A stretch of DNA of 64,000 nt from Campylobacter cuniculorum DSM 23162 = LMG 24588. GTDB lineage: Bacteria; Campylobacterota; Campylobacteria; Campylobacterales; Campylobacteraceae. The stretch lies in NCBI RefSeq assembly GCF_002104335.1, contig NZ_CP020867.1:1277206-1341205 (forward strand), read 5' to 3'. The notes beneath the pieces were generated by a model. That model did no database searches. It saw only the letters and a list, made by a program, of their open reading frames with translations, and was not told the DNA's origin. This document shows positions 46,808-56,630 of this stretch, one piece after another; position 1 is the stretch's first letter; each line of letters opens with the position of its first letter. The position numbers and the translations under genes are program-made.

Positions 46808-48505
46808 TTAATGAAAAGACACTAATCGCTCTAAAAGTTCTTTCGCTCCTATAAATCCCGTAAATCTTATCATTTCTTTATCTTTATCTAAAAAGATTAA
46901 TACAGGAGGAGCGAAGACTTGAAATTTTTTCATTATTTCTCTTTGATTTTCGTCATTTTGAGTTAAATCCACTTTAATGAGTTTGTAATTTTTAAGTTCA
47001 GCAATCACTTTTTCATCTTTAAAGGTGATTTCATCCAAAAATTTGCAATTTTCACACCAAGAGGCGGTAAAATCTAGCATTATTTTTTGATTGCTTTGCT
47101 TAATTTCTTGTTCAAGTTCATTTAAATTTGAAAGAGTTATGAAAGTTAAGCCCGATTTTTCTTGTATTTGAGAAGAAAAATTTAAAGGATTTAAAAATTC
47201 TTTTGCTCCAAAAAGTCCTCCTAAAAATAAACAAAGAGAATAGGATAAAAGCAAAATCAAAAGAGCCTTTTTCATCTTTTCTAAAACACTCAAAGCCCTT
47301 TCAAAAATTCCCATAAATACGCTAAAAAATACCCCAAGTATCCCATAGACACAAAGAATAATTCTTGCTTCTAAGATACGCGAAAGTATCCAAATTGCCA
47401 TTGCTAACATGATAAATCCAAAAAGAAATTTAATCTTTTGCATCCAAATTCCCGGTTTTAAAAAACCTATCCCAAAACCTACAAACAATAAAGGAATTCC
47501 CATTCCAAAGCTCATGATAAAAAGTGCCGTTGCTCCAAGTAAAATATCTTTTGAATCTGCTATATAAAGCAAGGCTCCAGCCAAAGGAGCAGCAATGCAA
47601 GGTCCTATGATTAAAGCAGAGAGAAAGCCCATCATAGCTATGCTTAAAATTCCTTTGCCTTGATTGCTTTTTTGAGAGATGAAATTTTGAAATTTCAAAG
47701 GAAGTTGAAAATTAATCACTTCAAACATTGCTAAAGCAAAGACAATGAAAATTAAAGCAAAAAGTACTAAAATCCAAGTTTTTTGTAAATATCCTTGCAA
47801 ACTCGTGCCCAAATAACTCGCAATCACTCCAGCAATTGCATAGGCTAAGGACATAAAAAAAACATAAATGAAAGAAAGAAAAAGATTGTATTTTTTGGAA
47901 TTTTTATTTTGATTTTTTGCAAGAATGAGAGAGGATAAAATCGGAATCATCGGCAAAGAGCAAGGTGTAAGAGAAAGCAATAAACCATAACCAAAAAAAC
48001 TTAATAAAATCACTATTAAATTTTCTTTAGCTAAAAAATTTGCGATGATATTTTCTTGAGAATTTTGAGTTTTTATAACATCATTTTTTTTTACCATTTG
48101 AAGAGTATAAATTCCTGCTTTCTTTTCGAGTTTAAAATTAACTTTTTGAGGCTGATAACAAAAGCCTTCATTCGAACAACCTTGATAATCAAATTCTAAA
48201 AAATTTTTATCTTTAGAATATTGCTCTATAAGAGAATGAGGTAAGATGAGCTTTAATTCATTATAATGCACTCTTTCATTTTGCTTTAAAACAGGCTCTT
48301 GATGATTGATTAAAGGGCTTAAATCTTGATTGTTGAGTAAAATTTTAATCTTATCATCATAAAGATAAATTTCATCTGCAATCTTAAGCTCTAAAAAAAT
48401 GGCTTTATCATCACTATAAGTGTTTAATTTAAAGGCTTCATCTAAACTTAAAACCTTTGCAAAATTTAAAGTTATAAAAAAAAATAATAAACAAATAAAC
48501 CGCAT
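46808..48505 (-). CDS. dsbD: Thiol:disulfide interchange protein DsbD
   Basis: The 565-residue protein moves electrons from cytoplasmic thioredoxin across the inner membrane to periplasmic thiol proteins, including cytochrome c maturation. It has a signal peptide, an N-terminal immunoglobulin-like domain (CSNEGFCYQ), eight transmembrane segments with LTPCSLPMIPILSSL and IGPCIAAPLAG, and a C-terminal thioredoxin domain with active-site C484-x-x-C487 (SWCENCKF). Three cysteine pairs are therefore complete. It matches C. jejuni Cj0603c in length and in being divergent from ppk2. The nearby cytochrome genes are likely clients. Confidence 0.96.
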   Translation of the reverse strand: MRFICLLFFFITLNFAKVLSLDEAFKLNTYSDDKAIFLELKIADEIYLYDDKIKILLNNQDLSPLINHQEPVLKQNERVHYNELKLILPHSLIEQYSKDKNFLEFDYQGCSNEGFCYQPQKVNFKLEKKAGIYTLQMVKKNDVIKTQNSQENIIANFLAKENLIVILLSFFGYGLLLSLTPCSLPMIPILSSLILAKNQNKNSKKYNLFLSFIYVFFMSLAYAIAGVIASYLGTSLQGYLQKTWILVLFALIFIVFALAMFEVINFQLPLKFQNFISQKSNQGKGILSIAMMGFLSALIIGPCIAAPLAGALLYIADSKDILLGATALFIMSFGMGIPLLFVGFGIGFLKPGIWMQKIKFLFGFIMLAMAIWILSRILEARIILCVYGILGVFFSVFMGIFERALSVLEKMKKALLILLLSYSLCLFLGGLFGAKEFLNPLNFSSQIQEKSGLTFITLSNLNELEQEIKQSNQKIMLDFTASWCENCKFLDEITFKDEKVIAELKNYKLIKVDLTQNDENQREIMKKFQVFAPPVLIFLDKDKEMIRFTGFIGAKELLERLVSFH

Positions 48506-48610
48506 TTAAAATAAACCTTAAAAATTTACATTTTTTTAAAAAAATTTATTTTTAATTATAGTTTGTTATGGTAAATTTTCAATTTCAATTTCATTTATAA
48601 AGGATTTAAA

Positions 48611-49654
48611 ATGCAAGAAGAAAACTCAAATAAAGAAGTTGTTGAGCAAGACAATTCCCAAAAAGAAGTTATTCGTGAAGAATTAAAAGAATTAGGTCAA
48701 AAAATAAGATCTTTAAATGAAAATTCTCATGAAGAAAATGAAAAAGAGAAAAAGGAAAAAAAGAAAAAAGACGACAAATATGTTAATGTGAGAATGAAAA
48801 AAAGCACATTAAAATATGAAAAAGACTTAAGAGATCTTCAAATCGAGCTTTTAAAACTCCAAAATCATATCAAAGATACAGGTAAGCGAATTTTGATTGT
48901 CATTGAAGGACGCGATGCTTCGGGTAAGGGTGGTTCGATTAAAAGGCTTACAGAGCATTTAAATCCTAGAGGCTGTCGTGTTGTAGCCCTTGAAAAACCA
49001 AGTGATGTTGAAAAAACACAATGGTATTTTCAACGTTACGTAGCACATTTGCCTTCAGCCGGTGAGATTGTAATCTTTGATAGGTCGTGGTATAATAGAG
49101 CAGGAGTTGAGCCTGTTATGGGTTTTTGCACTCCAAAACAGCACAGAGCCTTTTTAAAAGAAGTGCCATTTTTTGAAAGCACTCTCGTTGAAAGTGGAAT
49201 CATATTTTTTAAATTTTATTTTTCTGTTTCTAAAAAAGAGCAACAAAAAAGATTTGAAAGAAGAACTGTCGATCCTTTAAAACAGCACAAACTTTCGCCT
49301 GTGGATCAAGAATCTCAAAAATTATGGGATAAATATACGATTGCAAAATATTCTATGCTTTTAGCTTCAAATACAGCAGATGCTCCTTGGGTCATCATCA
49401 AATCAGACAATAAAAAGAAAGCAAGGCTTAATTTAATGCGTCATATTCTTTCAAAATTTGACTATCCTAACAAAAAAGAAGGAGAATTCAGCAAAATTGA
49501 TACAGAAATATTAAAAAGCGGAGAACAAGAGATTTTAAATATGGAAGATAGAATTGAGAAAAAAATGGATATCATTGAAGAGGAACAACACCTTATGAAA
49601 AAAATCGATAAAATCAAAAAACATGACAAAGATAAAGAAAAAGATAAAGATTAA
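48611..49654 (+). CDS. Polyphosphate kinase 2 family enzyme
   Basis: The 347-residue protein has the PPK2 core: Walker A IEGRDASGKGGSIKRL (about residue 98), LEKPSDVEKTQWYFQRY, the lid and Walker B FDRSWYNRAGVE, and WDKYTIAKYSMLLAS. PPK2 enzymes use polyphosphate to phosphorylate nucleoside mono- or diphosphates, favouring GTP or ATP formation. The first 65 residues are an acidic and lysine-rich extension (KEKKEKKKKDDK), and the C terminus is similarly charged (KKHDKDKEKDKD), perhaps for polyphosphate contact. The position between dsbD and the amidohydrolase fits Cj0604. It complements ppk1 at 12919. Confidence 0.92.
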   Translation: MQEENSNKEVVEQDNSQKEVIREELKELGQKIRSLNENSHEENEKEKKEKKKKDDKYVNVRMKKSTLKYEKDLRDLQIELLKLQNHIKDTGKRILIVIEGRDASGKGGSIKRLTEHLNPRGCRVVALEKPSDVEKTQWYFQRYVAHLPSAGEIVIFDRSWYNRAGVEPVMGFCTPKQHRAFLKEVPFFESTLVESGIIFFKFYFSVSKKEQQKRFERRTVDPLKQHKLSPVDQESQKLWDKYTIAKYSMLLASNTADAPWVIIKSDNKKKARLNLMRHILSKFDYPNKKEGEFSKIDTEILKSGEQEILNMEDRIEKKMDIIEEEQHLMKKIDKIKKHDKDKEKDKD

Positions 49655-49679
49655 AAATATCTTAATCTAAGGAAAAATC

Positions 49680-50858
49680 ATGCAGGAACTTGTTGGAATT
49701 TTGGCAAAAAAGTATTATCCTAAAATCGTTGAATTAAGACATCAAATTCATATGCATCCCGAACTTGAATTTGAAGAGGAAAATACGGCTCATCTTGTAT
49801 GTAAAATTTTAGATGAGTATAAAATTTCTTATGAAAGAAATATCGCAAAAACCGGAATTCTAGCAAGTATCAAAGGTAAAGATGGGGGCAAATGTGTGCT
49901 TTTAAGAGCAGATATGGATGCCTTAGCTGTGCAGGAAAAAACAGGATTGAGCTATGCTTCAAAAATTGAAGGCAAAATGCATGCTTGCGGACACGATGGA
50001 CATACAGCAGCTCTTGTAGGTGCTGGACTCATCCTTAATGAACTTAAAGATAAATTTAAAGGCACGATTAAATTAATGTTTCAACCCGCAGAAGAGGGAA
50101 GTGGCGGAGCAAAACCTATGATAGAATCAGGAATTTTGGAAAATCCAAAAGTTGATGCGGTTTTCGGATGCCATCTTTGGGGTCCTTTGCTTGAAAATAC
50201 AGCTCAAATTGTTAGTGGAGAAATGATGGCTGGCGTTGATGTGTTTGATTTGGAATTCATCGGTAAAGGCGGACACGGAGCACATCCGCATACAACAATT
50301 GATCCTATTGTCATGGCTGCAAAATTCATCAGTGATATACAATGTGTGGTCTCAAGACGCTTAAAACCTGTGGATGCAGGAGTGATTACCATAGGAAAAA
50401 TAAGTGCTGGAACAACTTTTAATGTGATTGCTGATAGTGCTTTTTTAAAGGGGACAGCACGTTTTTTAAGCGAAGAAAATCAAAAAATTTTGCAAAATAG
50501 TATAGAAAATATCGCAAAAGCAGTTGCTTTTGAATTTGGCGGGGATTTTAAACTTGATTATAAAAGAGAGTATCCTCCGCTAATCAATGATGAATCGGCT
50601 GCGAAAATTGCAAGAAAGGCTTTTGCTAAAATTTTGGGCGAGGAAAATATTATCCATACTGCAAAGCCCGATATGGGAGCTGAAGATTTTTCTTTTTTAA
50701 CAAGAGAAAGAAAAGGAGCCTATGTCTTTTTAGGCATTTCAAAGGATCTTAAAAACCCGACCCTACATCATAGCTCTACTTTTTGCTGGGATGATAAAAA
50801 TTTAAACGTTTTAATGCAAGGTGATGCAATGATGGCTTTAGAATTTTTGCAAAATTAA
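49680..50858 (+). CDS. M20-family amidohydrolase/peptidase (Cj0605-type, hippuricase-like)
   Basis: The 392-residue zinc enzyme of the M20D group has LRHQIHMHPELEFEEENTAH at the start, the metal ligands in MHACGHDGHTAALVGAG, the catalytic QPAEEGSGGAKPMIESG and GADFSF-type end GAEDFSFLTRER. Relatives release amino acids from N-acyl conjugates (hippurate, N-acetyl-aminoacids, auxin conjugates). It is the C. jejuni Cj0605 type and should not be equated with HipO of hippurate-positive C. jejuni without testing. It follows ppk2 by 25 bp and may be co-transcribed. Confidence 0.88.
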   Translation: MQELVGILAKKYYPKIVELRHQIHMHPELEFEEENTAHLVCKILDEYKISYERNIAKTGILASIKGKDGGKCVLLRADMDALAVQEKTGLSYASKIEGKMHACGHDGHTAALVGAGLILNELKDKFKGTIKLMFQPAEEGSGGAKPMIESGILENPKVDAVFGCHLWGPLLENTAQIVSGEMMAGVDVFDLEFIGKGGHGAHPHTTIDPIVMAAKFISDIQCVVSRRLKPVDAGVITIGKISAGTTFNVIADSAFLKGTARFLSEENQKILQNSIENIAKAVAFEFGGDFKLDYKREYPPLINDESAAKIARKAFAKILGEENIIHTAKPDMGAEDFSFLTRERKGAYVFLGISKDLKNPTLHHSSTFCWDDKNLNVLMQGDAMMALEFLQN

Positions 50859-51189
50859 CGTTGCTTGTCCTGCTGTGTTTTTTGTCTGCTAAGTTTTATA
50901 TTTTCATTTTAAAATTTCTTATAAACTAAGCTTTAAAACAATAAGTTTAAAAAACGAATATTTTAATAAAAATTTATTTTTTTGTTGGATTTAAAGAAAG
51001 AATTTTTGAAAAAGATATTTAATCTTAAACAAATTAATCTTGTTTTTACTCTAAATTTTAAGCCATTGTTAAAAAAGAATGCAAATAAAAAATATTTTAC
51101 AATAATTTAGAAAAATGATAATAAAATACCAAAAGATATTAAAAGATATTAAATGTTTATAAAAGCTTTTAAATCACAAAGGAAACAAA
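50859..51189. other. Intergenic region upstream of the RM enzyme
   Basis: The 331 bases hold no gene. A small direct repeat, AAAAGATATT twice at about 51130-51150, lies near the start of the restriction-modification gene; otherwise AT-rich DNA. Confidence 0.4.
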
Positions 51190-53400
51190 ATGAGCAAAAA
51201 GAAAATTTATGAATTTGATATTGTTTTAGAATTCACGCATAAACTTGGATTGCCTAATAAGACTGATGGCTCTTTGTTTATTTATAAAAGCACAAGCAAA
51301 GGACAATCCACAAAACCCGATGGTTACTACTTCTATGAGGGAATCACTTTCATTTTAGATGCCAAGAGTCCCCATGCAAAATTTAGCGGTCAAATCTTTG
51401 ATTATATGAAACTTGAGAGCAATGAAAATTTCATAGGCTTTGAATACAATCAAAAAGAATTGCACTGCTATGTCAATGGAAAGTTGCAAGAAGATGAGTT
51501 GATTTTGCACGATAAGGAATATTATAGAGCAAAATATTTTCCAAAGAAAATTAATAACGAAACAATTGTAAATAAGAGTGCTAAAAAATTAGCGAATCTG
51601 TTTAGAAATGCACGTGTGGATAAACAAATGAATGTCCCTTTTATCGGTGCTGTTATTTTGTGTATGAAATTTAATGTGGATCTTGATTTAAGCTCCACAC
51701 AGACCATTTTAAATTCCATTAAAATCGGCATTAATACGATTTTAGATGATAATAAAATCAATATTGTCAAAAAACAAAAGAAAGAATTTATCTTAAGAAT
51801 GCTTGGTGATTCTACGCTTAAGAGAGCAAAAGATGAGGATTGTTATAAAATTATACAAGAAATCTCTACAATTTATAATTTTATCAATATTTCTGCTGAT
51901 GATTATAAGGGACATGACATTATGAATAATTTTTTAAAAGTTTTTAGGAGGTGGAATTCTGCAAATTCTAACGAAAAGGGTGAGGTTTTCACGCCTGATC
52001 ATATCGCAAATTTAATGTATCAATTAGCCCATTGCTCTAAAAACAATACGATACTAGATCCCACTTGTGGAAGTGGCACTTTCCTCACAAATGCTATGGC
52101 TCACATGTTTAATGAGATAGGAGAATTTGAGGATTTGCACGAGGCACAAAAGAACATCAAAGAGGGACATTTGATAGGGATAGAATCTAATGAATTTAAT
52201 GTAACCTTAGCGGGAATCAATATGATGTTGCATGGCGATGGCTCTTCGTGTCTGTATTATGATAATTGCTTCAGTATCCTACCAAAATTTAAAAATATGT
52301 ATGATCGAGTGCTTATGAATCCTCCCTTTTCTCAAAGCGATGCGGAATTAAAGTTTGTCTATGAAACGCTCAAATACATGAAAGAAGGGGGTTATCTTGC
52401 AAGCATTTTGCCTAAATCTTGTGTGAAAGGAAGCATTGCCACAAACATAGAATATCTAGAGAAAATCTTTGCAATTGCACATTTAGAGGCGGTTGTCTCT
52501 CTGCCAAGAGATTTGTTTTATCCTGTGGGAGCAGATACTTGTATTATTATATTACATAAAGATAAAGACAAAAAGGGTGGTGATACATTGCTCATAAATG
52601 GACTTGATGATGGCTTTTGCGTGACAAATGAGAGCAGAATTGATGTCAATAATCGCTGGGAAGAGATTCACAAATCCCTGCTTGATACCTTTTTGAATCA
52701 TCATTTTGATGAATTTAGAGCGATTAAAAAATCAAATCTATCCCCCTATAATGAATTGCTGTTTGAAGCCTACAGCTCTCACAGACCTGTGGATATTTCC
52801 CAAGAGGTCTTTGCAAGATACATTAGGGAAAATATTGCCGCTAAGATTCTTTGTAACATGCCCCTTTGTGCAAAACAGCTTTGTACAAAAAATATCAGCC
52901 CCAACACATACAAAAGATTTTTAATCAGCGATTTGATAGAAAAAATAGAAAAGGGCAAGGAAAAGTCAATTGACAGAAAGCTAGAAAACAAATACGATCT
53001 AAGTGGAATCCCCTTAATAGTGGCAAAAAAGGACAACAATGGAATCGGGGGAATGAAAGCACATCCAAAGCACACTTATAGCGATAAAATCTGTATCATT
53101 AGTGGTGGTGATGGGGGCGGGGGCAAGACTTATTATTGCGATTTTGAATTTTGTGCGACAGGTTTTGTAATGATTTGTGATTTCAAAGAGGAATTAAAAT
53201 CAAAATTAGACAAATATGCAAAATATTATATCGCAATCATTATATCTGAAAGACTCTATAAAACCATAGGACATGGCAGAACCATTTCAGAAGTGCCTTG
53301 CGAGATAGACATAAAATTGCCGATAGATTCAACGGGGGAAATGGACTTTGCCTTTATGTCAAATTCCATCAAAGGGCTTAAATTCGCGGAATTTTTATAA
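51190..53400 (+). CDS. Single-chain restriction-modification enzyme (type IIG-like: nuclease, N6-adenine methylase, recognition)
   Basis: The 736-residue protein combines the three activities of a restriction system. The N terminus holds a probable PD-(D/E)xK nuclease site, P43-D44 then D57-A-K59 (KPDGYYFYEGITFILDAK). The middle is a HsdM-like methylase: a helical part, motif I DPTCGSGTFL near residue 286 and motif IV MNPPFSQS near residue 376. The C terminus (ISDLIEKIEKGKEKSIDRK and following) resembles one type I-like target-recognition domain. It would modify adenine and cut unmodified DNA. No separate hsdR or hsdS gene is nearby. The glycine-rich part near residue 635 (GGDGGGGK) has only runs of five G, unlikely to vary. 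Recognition sequence unknown. Confidence 0.83.
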   Translation: MSKKKIYEFDIVLEFTHKLGLPNKTDGSLFIYKSTSKGQSTKPDGYYFYEGITFILDAKSPHAKFSGQIFDYMKLESNENFIGFEYNQKELHCYVNGKLQEDELILHDKEYYRAKYFPKKINNETIVNKSAKKLANLFRNARVDKQMNVPFIGAVILCMKFNVDLDLSSTQTILNSIKIGINTILDDNKINIVKKQKKEFILRMLGDSTLKRAKDEDCYKIIQEISTIYNFINISADDYKGHDIMNNFLKVFRRWNSANSNEKGEVFTPDHIANLMYQLAHCSKNNTILDPTCGSGTFLTNAMAHMFNEIGEFEDLHEAQKNIKEGHLIGIESNEFNVTLAGINMMLHGDGSSCLYYDNCFSILPKFKNMYDRVLMNPPFSQSDAELKFVYETLKYMKEGGYLASILPKSCVKGSIATNIEYLEKIFAIAHLEAVVSLPRDLFYPVGADTCIIILHKDKDKKGGDTLLINGLDDGFCVTNESRIDVNNRWEEIHKSLLDTFLNHHFDEFRAIKKSNLSPYNELLFEAYSSHRPVDISQEVFARYIRENIAAKILCNMPLCAKQLCTKNISPNTYKRFLISDLIEKIEKGKEKSIDRKLENKYDLSGIPLIVAKKDNNGIGGMKAHPKHTYSDKICIISGGDGGGGKTYYCDFEFCATGFVMICDFKEELKSKLDKYAKYYIAIIISERLYKTIGHGRTISEVPCEIDIKLPIDSTGEMDFAFMSNSIKGLKFAEFL

Positions 53401-53472
53401 AATTTAAAACTTCACATAAAATTCACTTTCATCTGTAAAAATTACAAAATTCTAAAAATTTAAGGAGAAAAA

Positions 53473-53889
53473 ATGAAAAAAATTTCAATATTTTTAGCCC
53501 TAACTCTTATAAGTTTATCGGCTAATGAATTTAACCCTGCTATGCAAGAATACATTAATTCTTTAAAAGATGAAGCAAAGACGATAGACAAAAGCTTTGT
53601 AGATTTTGACGCTAAAAGAGGAGAAAAAATTTTTAGCACAAAAAGTAATGGCAAAAATGGTGAGCTTATTTCCTGTCAAAGCTGTCATAATGAAAATTTG
53701 ACTCAATCTGGCTTTAATATTTTTAGCGATAAAACCATAGAAGCCCTCGCTCCAAGCGTCAATCCTAAAAGACTTAGTGATGTTAAAGAAGTGAAAAAAT
53801 GGCTCAAACGCAATTTTAAAGATGTGTATCTACGCGAAGGAAATGCTTTAGAAAAAGGCGATGTTTTATATTATATCATCAGTCAATAA
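53473..53889 (+). CDS. DUF1924/SHP-like monoheme cytochrome c
   Basis: The 138-residue periplasmic protein has a signal peptide (residues 1-17) and one heme motif, CQSCH, within LISCQSCHNENLTQSGF. The rest, ending KKWLKRNFKDVYLREGNALE, matches the DUF1924 family, related to the oxygen-binding SHP of phototrophic bacteria. It opens a cluster with a diheme cytochrome and a membrane cytochrome b, the SHP-DHC-cytochrome b arrangement known from other proteobacteria. Role probably in electron transfer to an oxidant such as oxygen or NO; unproven. Confidence 0.82.
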   Translation: MKKISIFLALTLISLSANEFNPAMQEYINSLKDEAKTIDKSFVDFDAKRGEKIFSTKSNGKNGELISCQSCHNENLTQSGFNIFSDKTIEALAPSVNPKRLSDVKEVKKWLKRNFKDVYLREGNALEKGDVLYYIISQ

Positions 53890-53898
53890 GGAAAATCT

Positions 53899-54420
53899 AT
53901 GAAGAAAATTGTTTTATTTTTAAGCTGTATTTTAGCTCTAAATCTTAGTGCAAGAGATTTTAGGGGAAATAGAAAAGACTTTGAGCCTGCAAACAATGAA
54001 CTTTACAAAAAAGAATGCACAAGTTGTCATTTTAGCTACTCTCCTGCAATGCTGCCTGCTAATTCTTGGAATTATATGATGGATAATTTATCGAATCATT
54101 ATGGCACAGATGCGAGTTTAGATGAAGAAAGTGTTAAAAGCCTTAAAGAATACTTACAAGCTCATTCAAGTGAGAATTCTAATTCTAAAAGAAGTCGTAA
54201 AATCACTGCTTCTTTAGAACCTAATGTGCTTTATACTTCAATCACTCAAATTCCTTATCTTCAAAAAAAACATAGGAAAATTGAAAAGAATTTGATTATA
54301 CAAAAAGAAGTAAAAAGCTTAGCAAGATGTGCAGCCTGTCATAAAGATGCGGATAAAGGAATTTTTGATGATAAAACCGTAAATATCCCAAATTATGGAC
54401 CTTGGAACAATAAAAAATGA
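53899..54420 (+). CDS. Diheme cytochrome c (DHC type)
   Basis: The 173-residue periplasmic protein has a signal peptide (residues 1-18) and two heme motifs, CTSCH near residue 39 and CAACH near residue 147. Between them lies SWNYMMDNLSNHYGTDASLD, the conserved DHC block. It passes electrons in the SHP-type chain. The last bases overlap the start of the cytochrome b gene by 4 bp, showing coupling. A similar domain is fused to the next gene product, so this protein appears to be one of two DHC modules in the cluster. Confidence 0.87.
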   Translation: MKKIVLFLSCILALNLSARDFRGNRKDFEPANNELYKKECTSCHFSYSPAMLPANSWNYMMDNLSNHYGTDASLDEESVKSLKEYLQAHSSENSNSKRSRKITASLEPNVLYTSITQIPYLQKKHRKIEKNLIIQKEVKSLARCAACHKDADKGIFDDKTVNIPNYGPWNNKK

Positions 54421-55535
54421 CAAAAAGTTATATCTACACTTTGGTTAATCGTTTAGGGCATCTTTATTTGATTGCCCTTTTTACATTAGCTTATATTTTT
54501 GCAAATTTTTATTTTCTGTTTTCTTGGCATAATTTTTTAGGAGTGCTTTTTTTAATCGGAATTTGTTTTCGTATCTTTTGGGGCTTTTTTGGCACGAAAT
54601 ATTCTCGTTTTAAAGACTTTGAATATAGAGGAATTTTAGCCTATTTTCTTTTTTATTTTAAAGAAAGGAAAAATTTTGTTTCCCACAACCCTGCTTCTTC
54701 TTTTGCAATCATCTTAATGCTTTTCTTAGGCATTTTGGTCAGTTTGAGTGGAATTTTAGCTTATGGAAGCGAACAAGGGGGCGGAATTTTTGCAAATTTA
54801 TATTTTCATTATAGTTTATTTGATTTTAAAACTTTGCACAAATTTAGTGTAAATTGCCTTTTAGCTGTTATTTTGGTGCATATTTTAGGAGCTTTACTCG
54901 ATAAATTTTATCATAAAAATGACACTTTAAATTCTATAATTAGTGGATATAAAATCACAAAATACAAGCAAGAAGTGCATTTGAATGCTTTGCAAAAATG
55001 CATTTGTGTGATTTATTTGTTTTTGCTTTCATTGTTAATTTGGTATTTATTTTATCCAAAAAATATTTTACTTGGTTTTAAATTTGAACCCAGTGCTTTT
55101 TACGAAAAAAATGCTTTTGAACTTTATAAAAAAGAATGCGGAAGCTGTCATTTTGAGTATCCACCCTTTTTACTTAATCTTAGCTCTTGGGAAGAGCTTA
55201 TGAAAAATTTAGAAAATCATTACGGCACAGACGCGAGTTTAGATGAAGAAGATTTTGAACAAATTTTAACTTTTTTAAAACAAAATAATGCAGAAAATTT
55301 TGATACAAAATTTAAAAAAAGCCTTAAAGAAACCCTTAATGAAATTTCAAATTCAAAACAAAAAAATTCTAATACAATCTCTATCACGCAATGCGATTTT
55401 TACAAAAAAGCACATCAAAATTTGGATCCTCAACTTTTTCAAAAGAAATCCATTAAAAAGGAAAATTGTATATCCTGTCATAAAGACGCAGCAAGTGGAA
55501 TTTTCCAAAGAGAAAACCTATCAATCAAGCCATAA
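54417..55535 (+). CDS. Cytochrome b561-like membrane protein fused to a diheme cytochrome c domain
   Basis: The 372-residue protein combines a cytochrome b561-type membrane part (helices at about residues 13-35, 40-60, 92-115 and 140-160, with heme-ligand histidines in RLGHLYLI, SWHNFLG and VILVHILGALL) with a single helix near 195 and a C-terminal DHC domain. The latter has CGSCH and CISCH and the block NLENHYGTDASLDEEDF, strongly like the preceding gene product. It would take electrons from menaquinol and hand them to heme c on the same chain. I consider the fusion real because the frame is continuous over the junction. Confidence 0.87.
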   Translation: MTKSYIYTLVNRLGHLYLIALFTLAYIFANFYFLFSWHNFLGVLFLIGICFRIFWGFFGTKYSRFKDFEYRGILAYFLFYFKERKNFVSHNPASSFAIILMLFLGILVSLSGILAYGSEQGGGIFANLYFHYSLFDFKTLHKFSVNCLLAVILVHILGALLDKFYHKNDTLNSIISGYKITKYKQEVHLNALQKCICVIYLFLLSLLIWYLFYPKNILLGFKFEPSAFYEKNAFELYKKECGSCHFEYPPFLLNLSSWEELMKNLENHYGTDASLDEEDFEQILTFLKQNNAENFDTKFKKSLKETLNEISNSKQKNSNTISITQCDFYKKAHQNLDPQLFQKKSIKKENCISCHKDAASGIFQRENLSIKP

Positions 55536-55673
55536 TTAATCTTTTAAAATTTATTATAAAAATTTAAGAATATTGATTTTCATAGAAAAATCCATAAAAA
55601 CTTTGCAAAACATTCTTTTAAATTGATGGCACAAAAAATTTTAAGAATCAAATTTTTGTTAATACTTAAGCAT

Positions 55674-55679
55674 TATAAT
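55674..55679 (+). promoter_or_regulatory. Candidate -10 box of msrPQ
   Basis: Perfect TATAAT in CATTATAATG, about 45 bp upstream of the msrP ATG. Confidence 0.55.
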
Positions 55680-55721
55680 GAATTCATTTTAAATATAAAA
55701 TAACTTAAGGAATAATAAATT

Positions 55722-56630
55722 ATGAAAGAAATTGCAAAATACATCACTCCCGAGAGCTTTTATAAAAGAAGAAGAGAATTTGTCAAACTTGGAGCTGGAA
55801 CCTTGCTTAGTTTATCTTTGATTCAATCAAAACTTATGGCACTTGATTTTAAAAATGATGAAAATTTAGACAAACTTAAAATTAGCGATGAAAAACTTGC
55901 AACGAGCTACGTGAATTTTTATGAATTTTCAACAGACAAAAGAAAGGCTGTTGAATATGCTCAAAAATTTAATACTCAAGGCTGGAAAGTGGAGCTTAGC
56001 GGAGAGATTGAAAAGCCTTTGATTTTGAGTATGGAGGATTTATTGAGTTTTCCTTTGGAGGAAAGAATTTATCGTTTGCGTTGCGTTGAAGCTTGGTCTA
56101 TGGTAGTGCCTTGGATAGGTTTTGAATTAAGACATTTGATAGAAAAAGCACGACCGACAAATGAAGCAAAATTTATTAAATTCACAACGCTTTTTGATAA
56201 AACACAATTTAATGACCAAAATTCATTTTTTCCAACTTTGGATTATCCTTATGTTGAATCCCTTAGAATGGACGAAGCTTTGCACCCTCTGACCTTGATG
56301 GCAGTTGGAATGTATAAAAAACCTTTGCTTGGACAAAATGGAGCTCCTATACGTTTAGTTGTGCCTTGGAAATATGGTTTTAAAAGCATAAAATCTCTAG
56401 TAAAAATTGAATTTGTTAAGGAGCGTCCTAAGACCACTTGGGAGCTTTATGCACCTCATGAATATGGATTTTATGCTAATGTTAATCCTGAAGTTTCTCA
56501 TCCTAGATGGTCACAGGCACATGAAAGAATTTTAGGCAGTTTTTCAACTCAAAAAACCTTACTTTTCAATGGTTATGAAAAGGAGGTTGCTTCACTCTAT
56601 GCAGGTATGGATTTGAAGAAAAATTTTTAA
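55722..56630 (+). CDS. msrP: Periplasmic methionine sulfoxide reductase catalytic subunit MsrP
   Basis: The 302-residue molybdoenzyme repairs oxidised methionine in periplasmic proteins. The N terminus has a Tat signal with [18 protein letters not shown]; the molybdopterin ligand is C121 in [10 protein letters not shown], with [14 protein letters not shown] following. [20 protein letters not shown] is also conserved. It couples to MsrQ. It matches C. jejuni Cj0379c (YedY). Good ribosome-binding site (AAGGAA) upstream. The msrQ start overlaps the stop by one base. Confidence 0.95.
   Translation: MKEIAKYITPESFYKRRREFVKLGAGTLLSLSLIQSKLMALDFKNDENLDKLKISDEKLATSYVNFYEFSTDKRKAVEYAQKFNTQGWKVELSGEIEKPLILSMEDLLSFPLEERIYRLRCVEAWSMVVPWIGFELRHLIEKARPTNEAKFIKFTTLFDKTQFNDQNSFFPTLDYPYVESLRMDEALHPLTLMAVGMYKKPLLGQNGAPIRLVVPWKYGFKSIKSLVKIEFVKERPKTTWELYAPHEYGFYANVNPEVSHPRWSQAHERILGSFSTQKTLLFNGYEKEVASLYAGMDLKKNF

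Noticed and set aside
53101-53130. Glycine-rich region with G5-C-G5 in the restriction-modification gene as a phase-variable tract
   Set aside because: The runs are only five bases and interrupted by C, below the length that normally slips in this genus.
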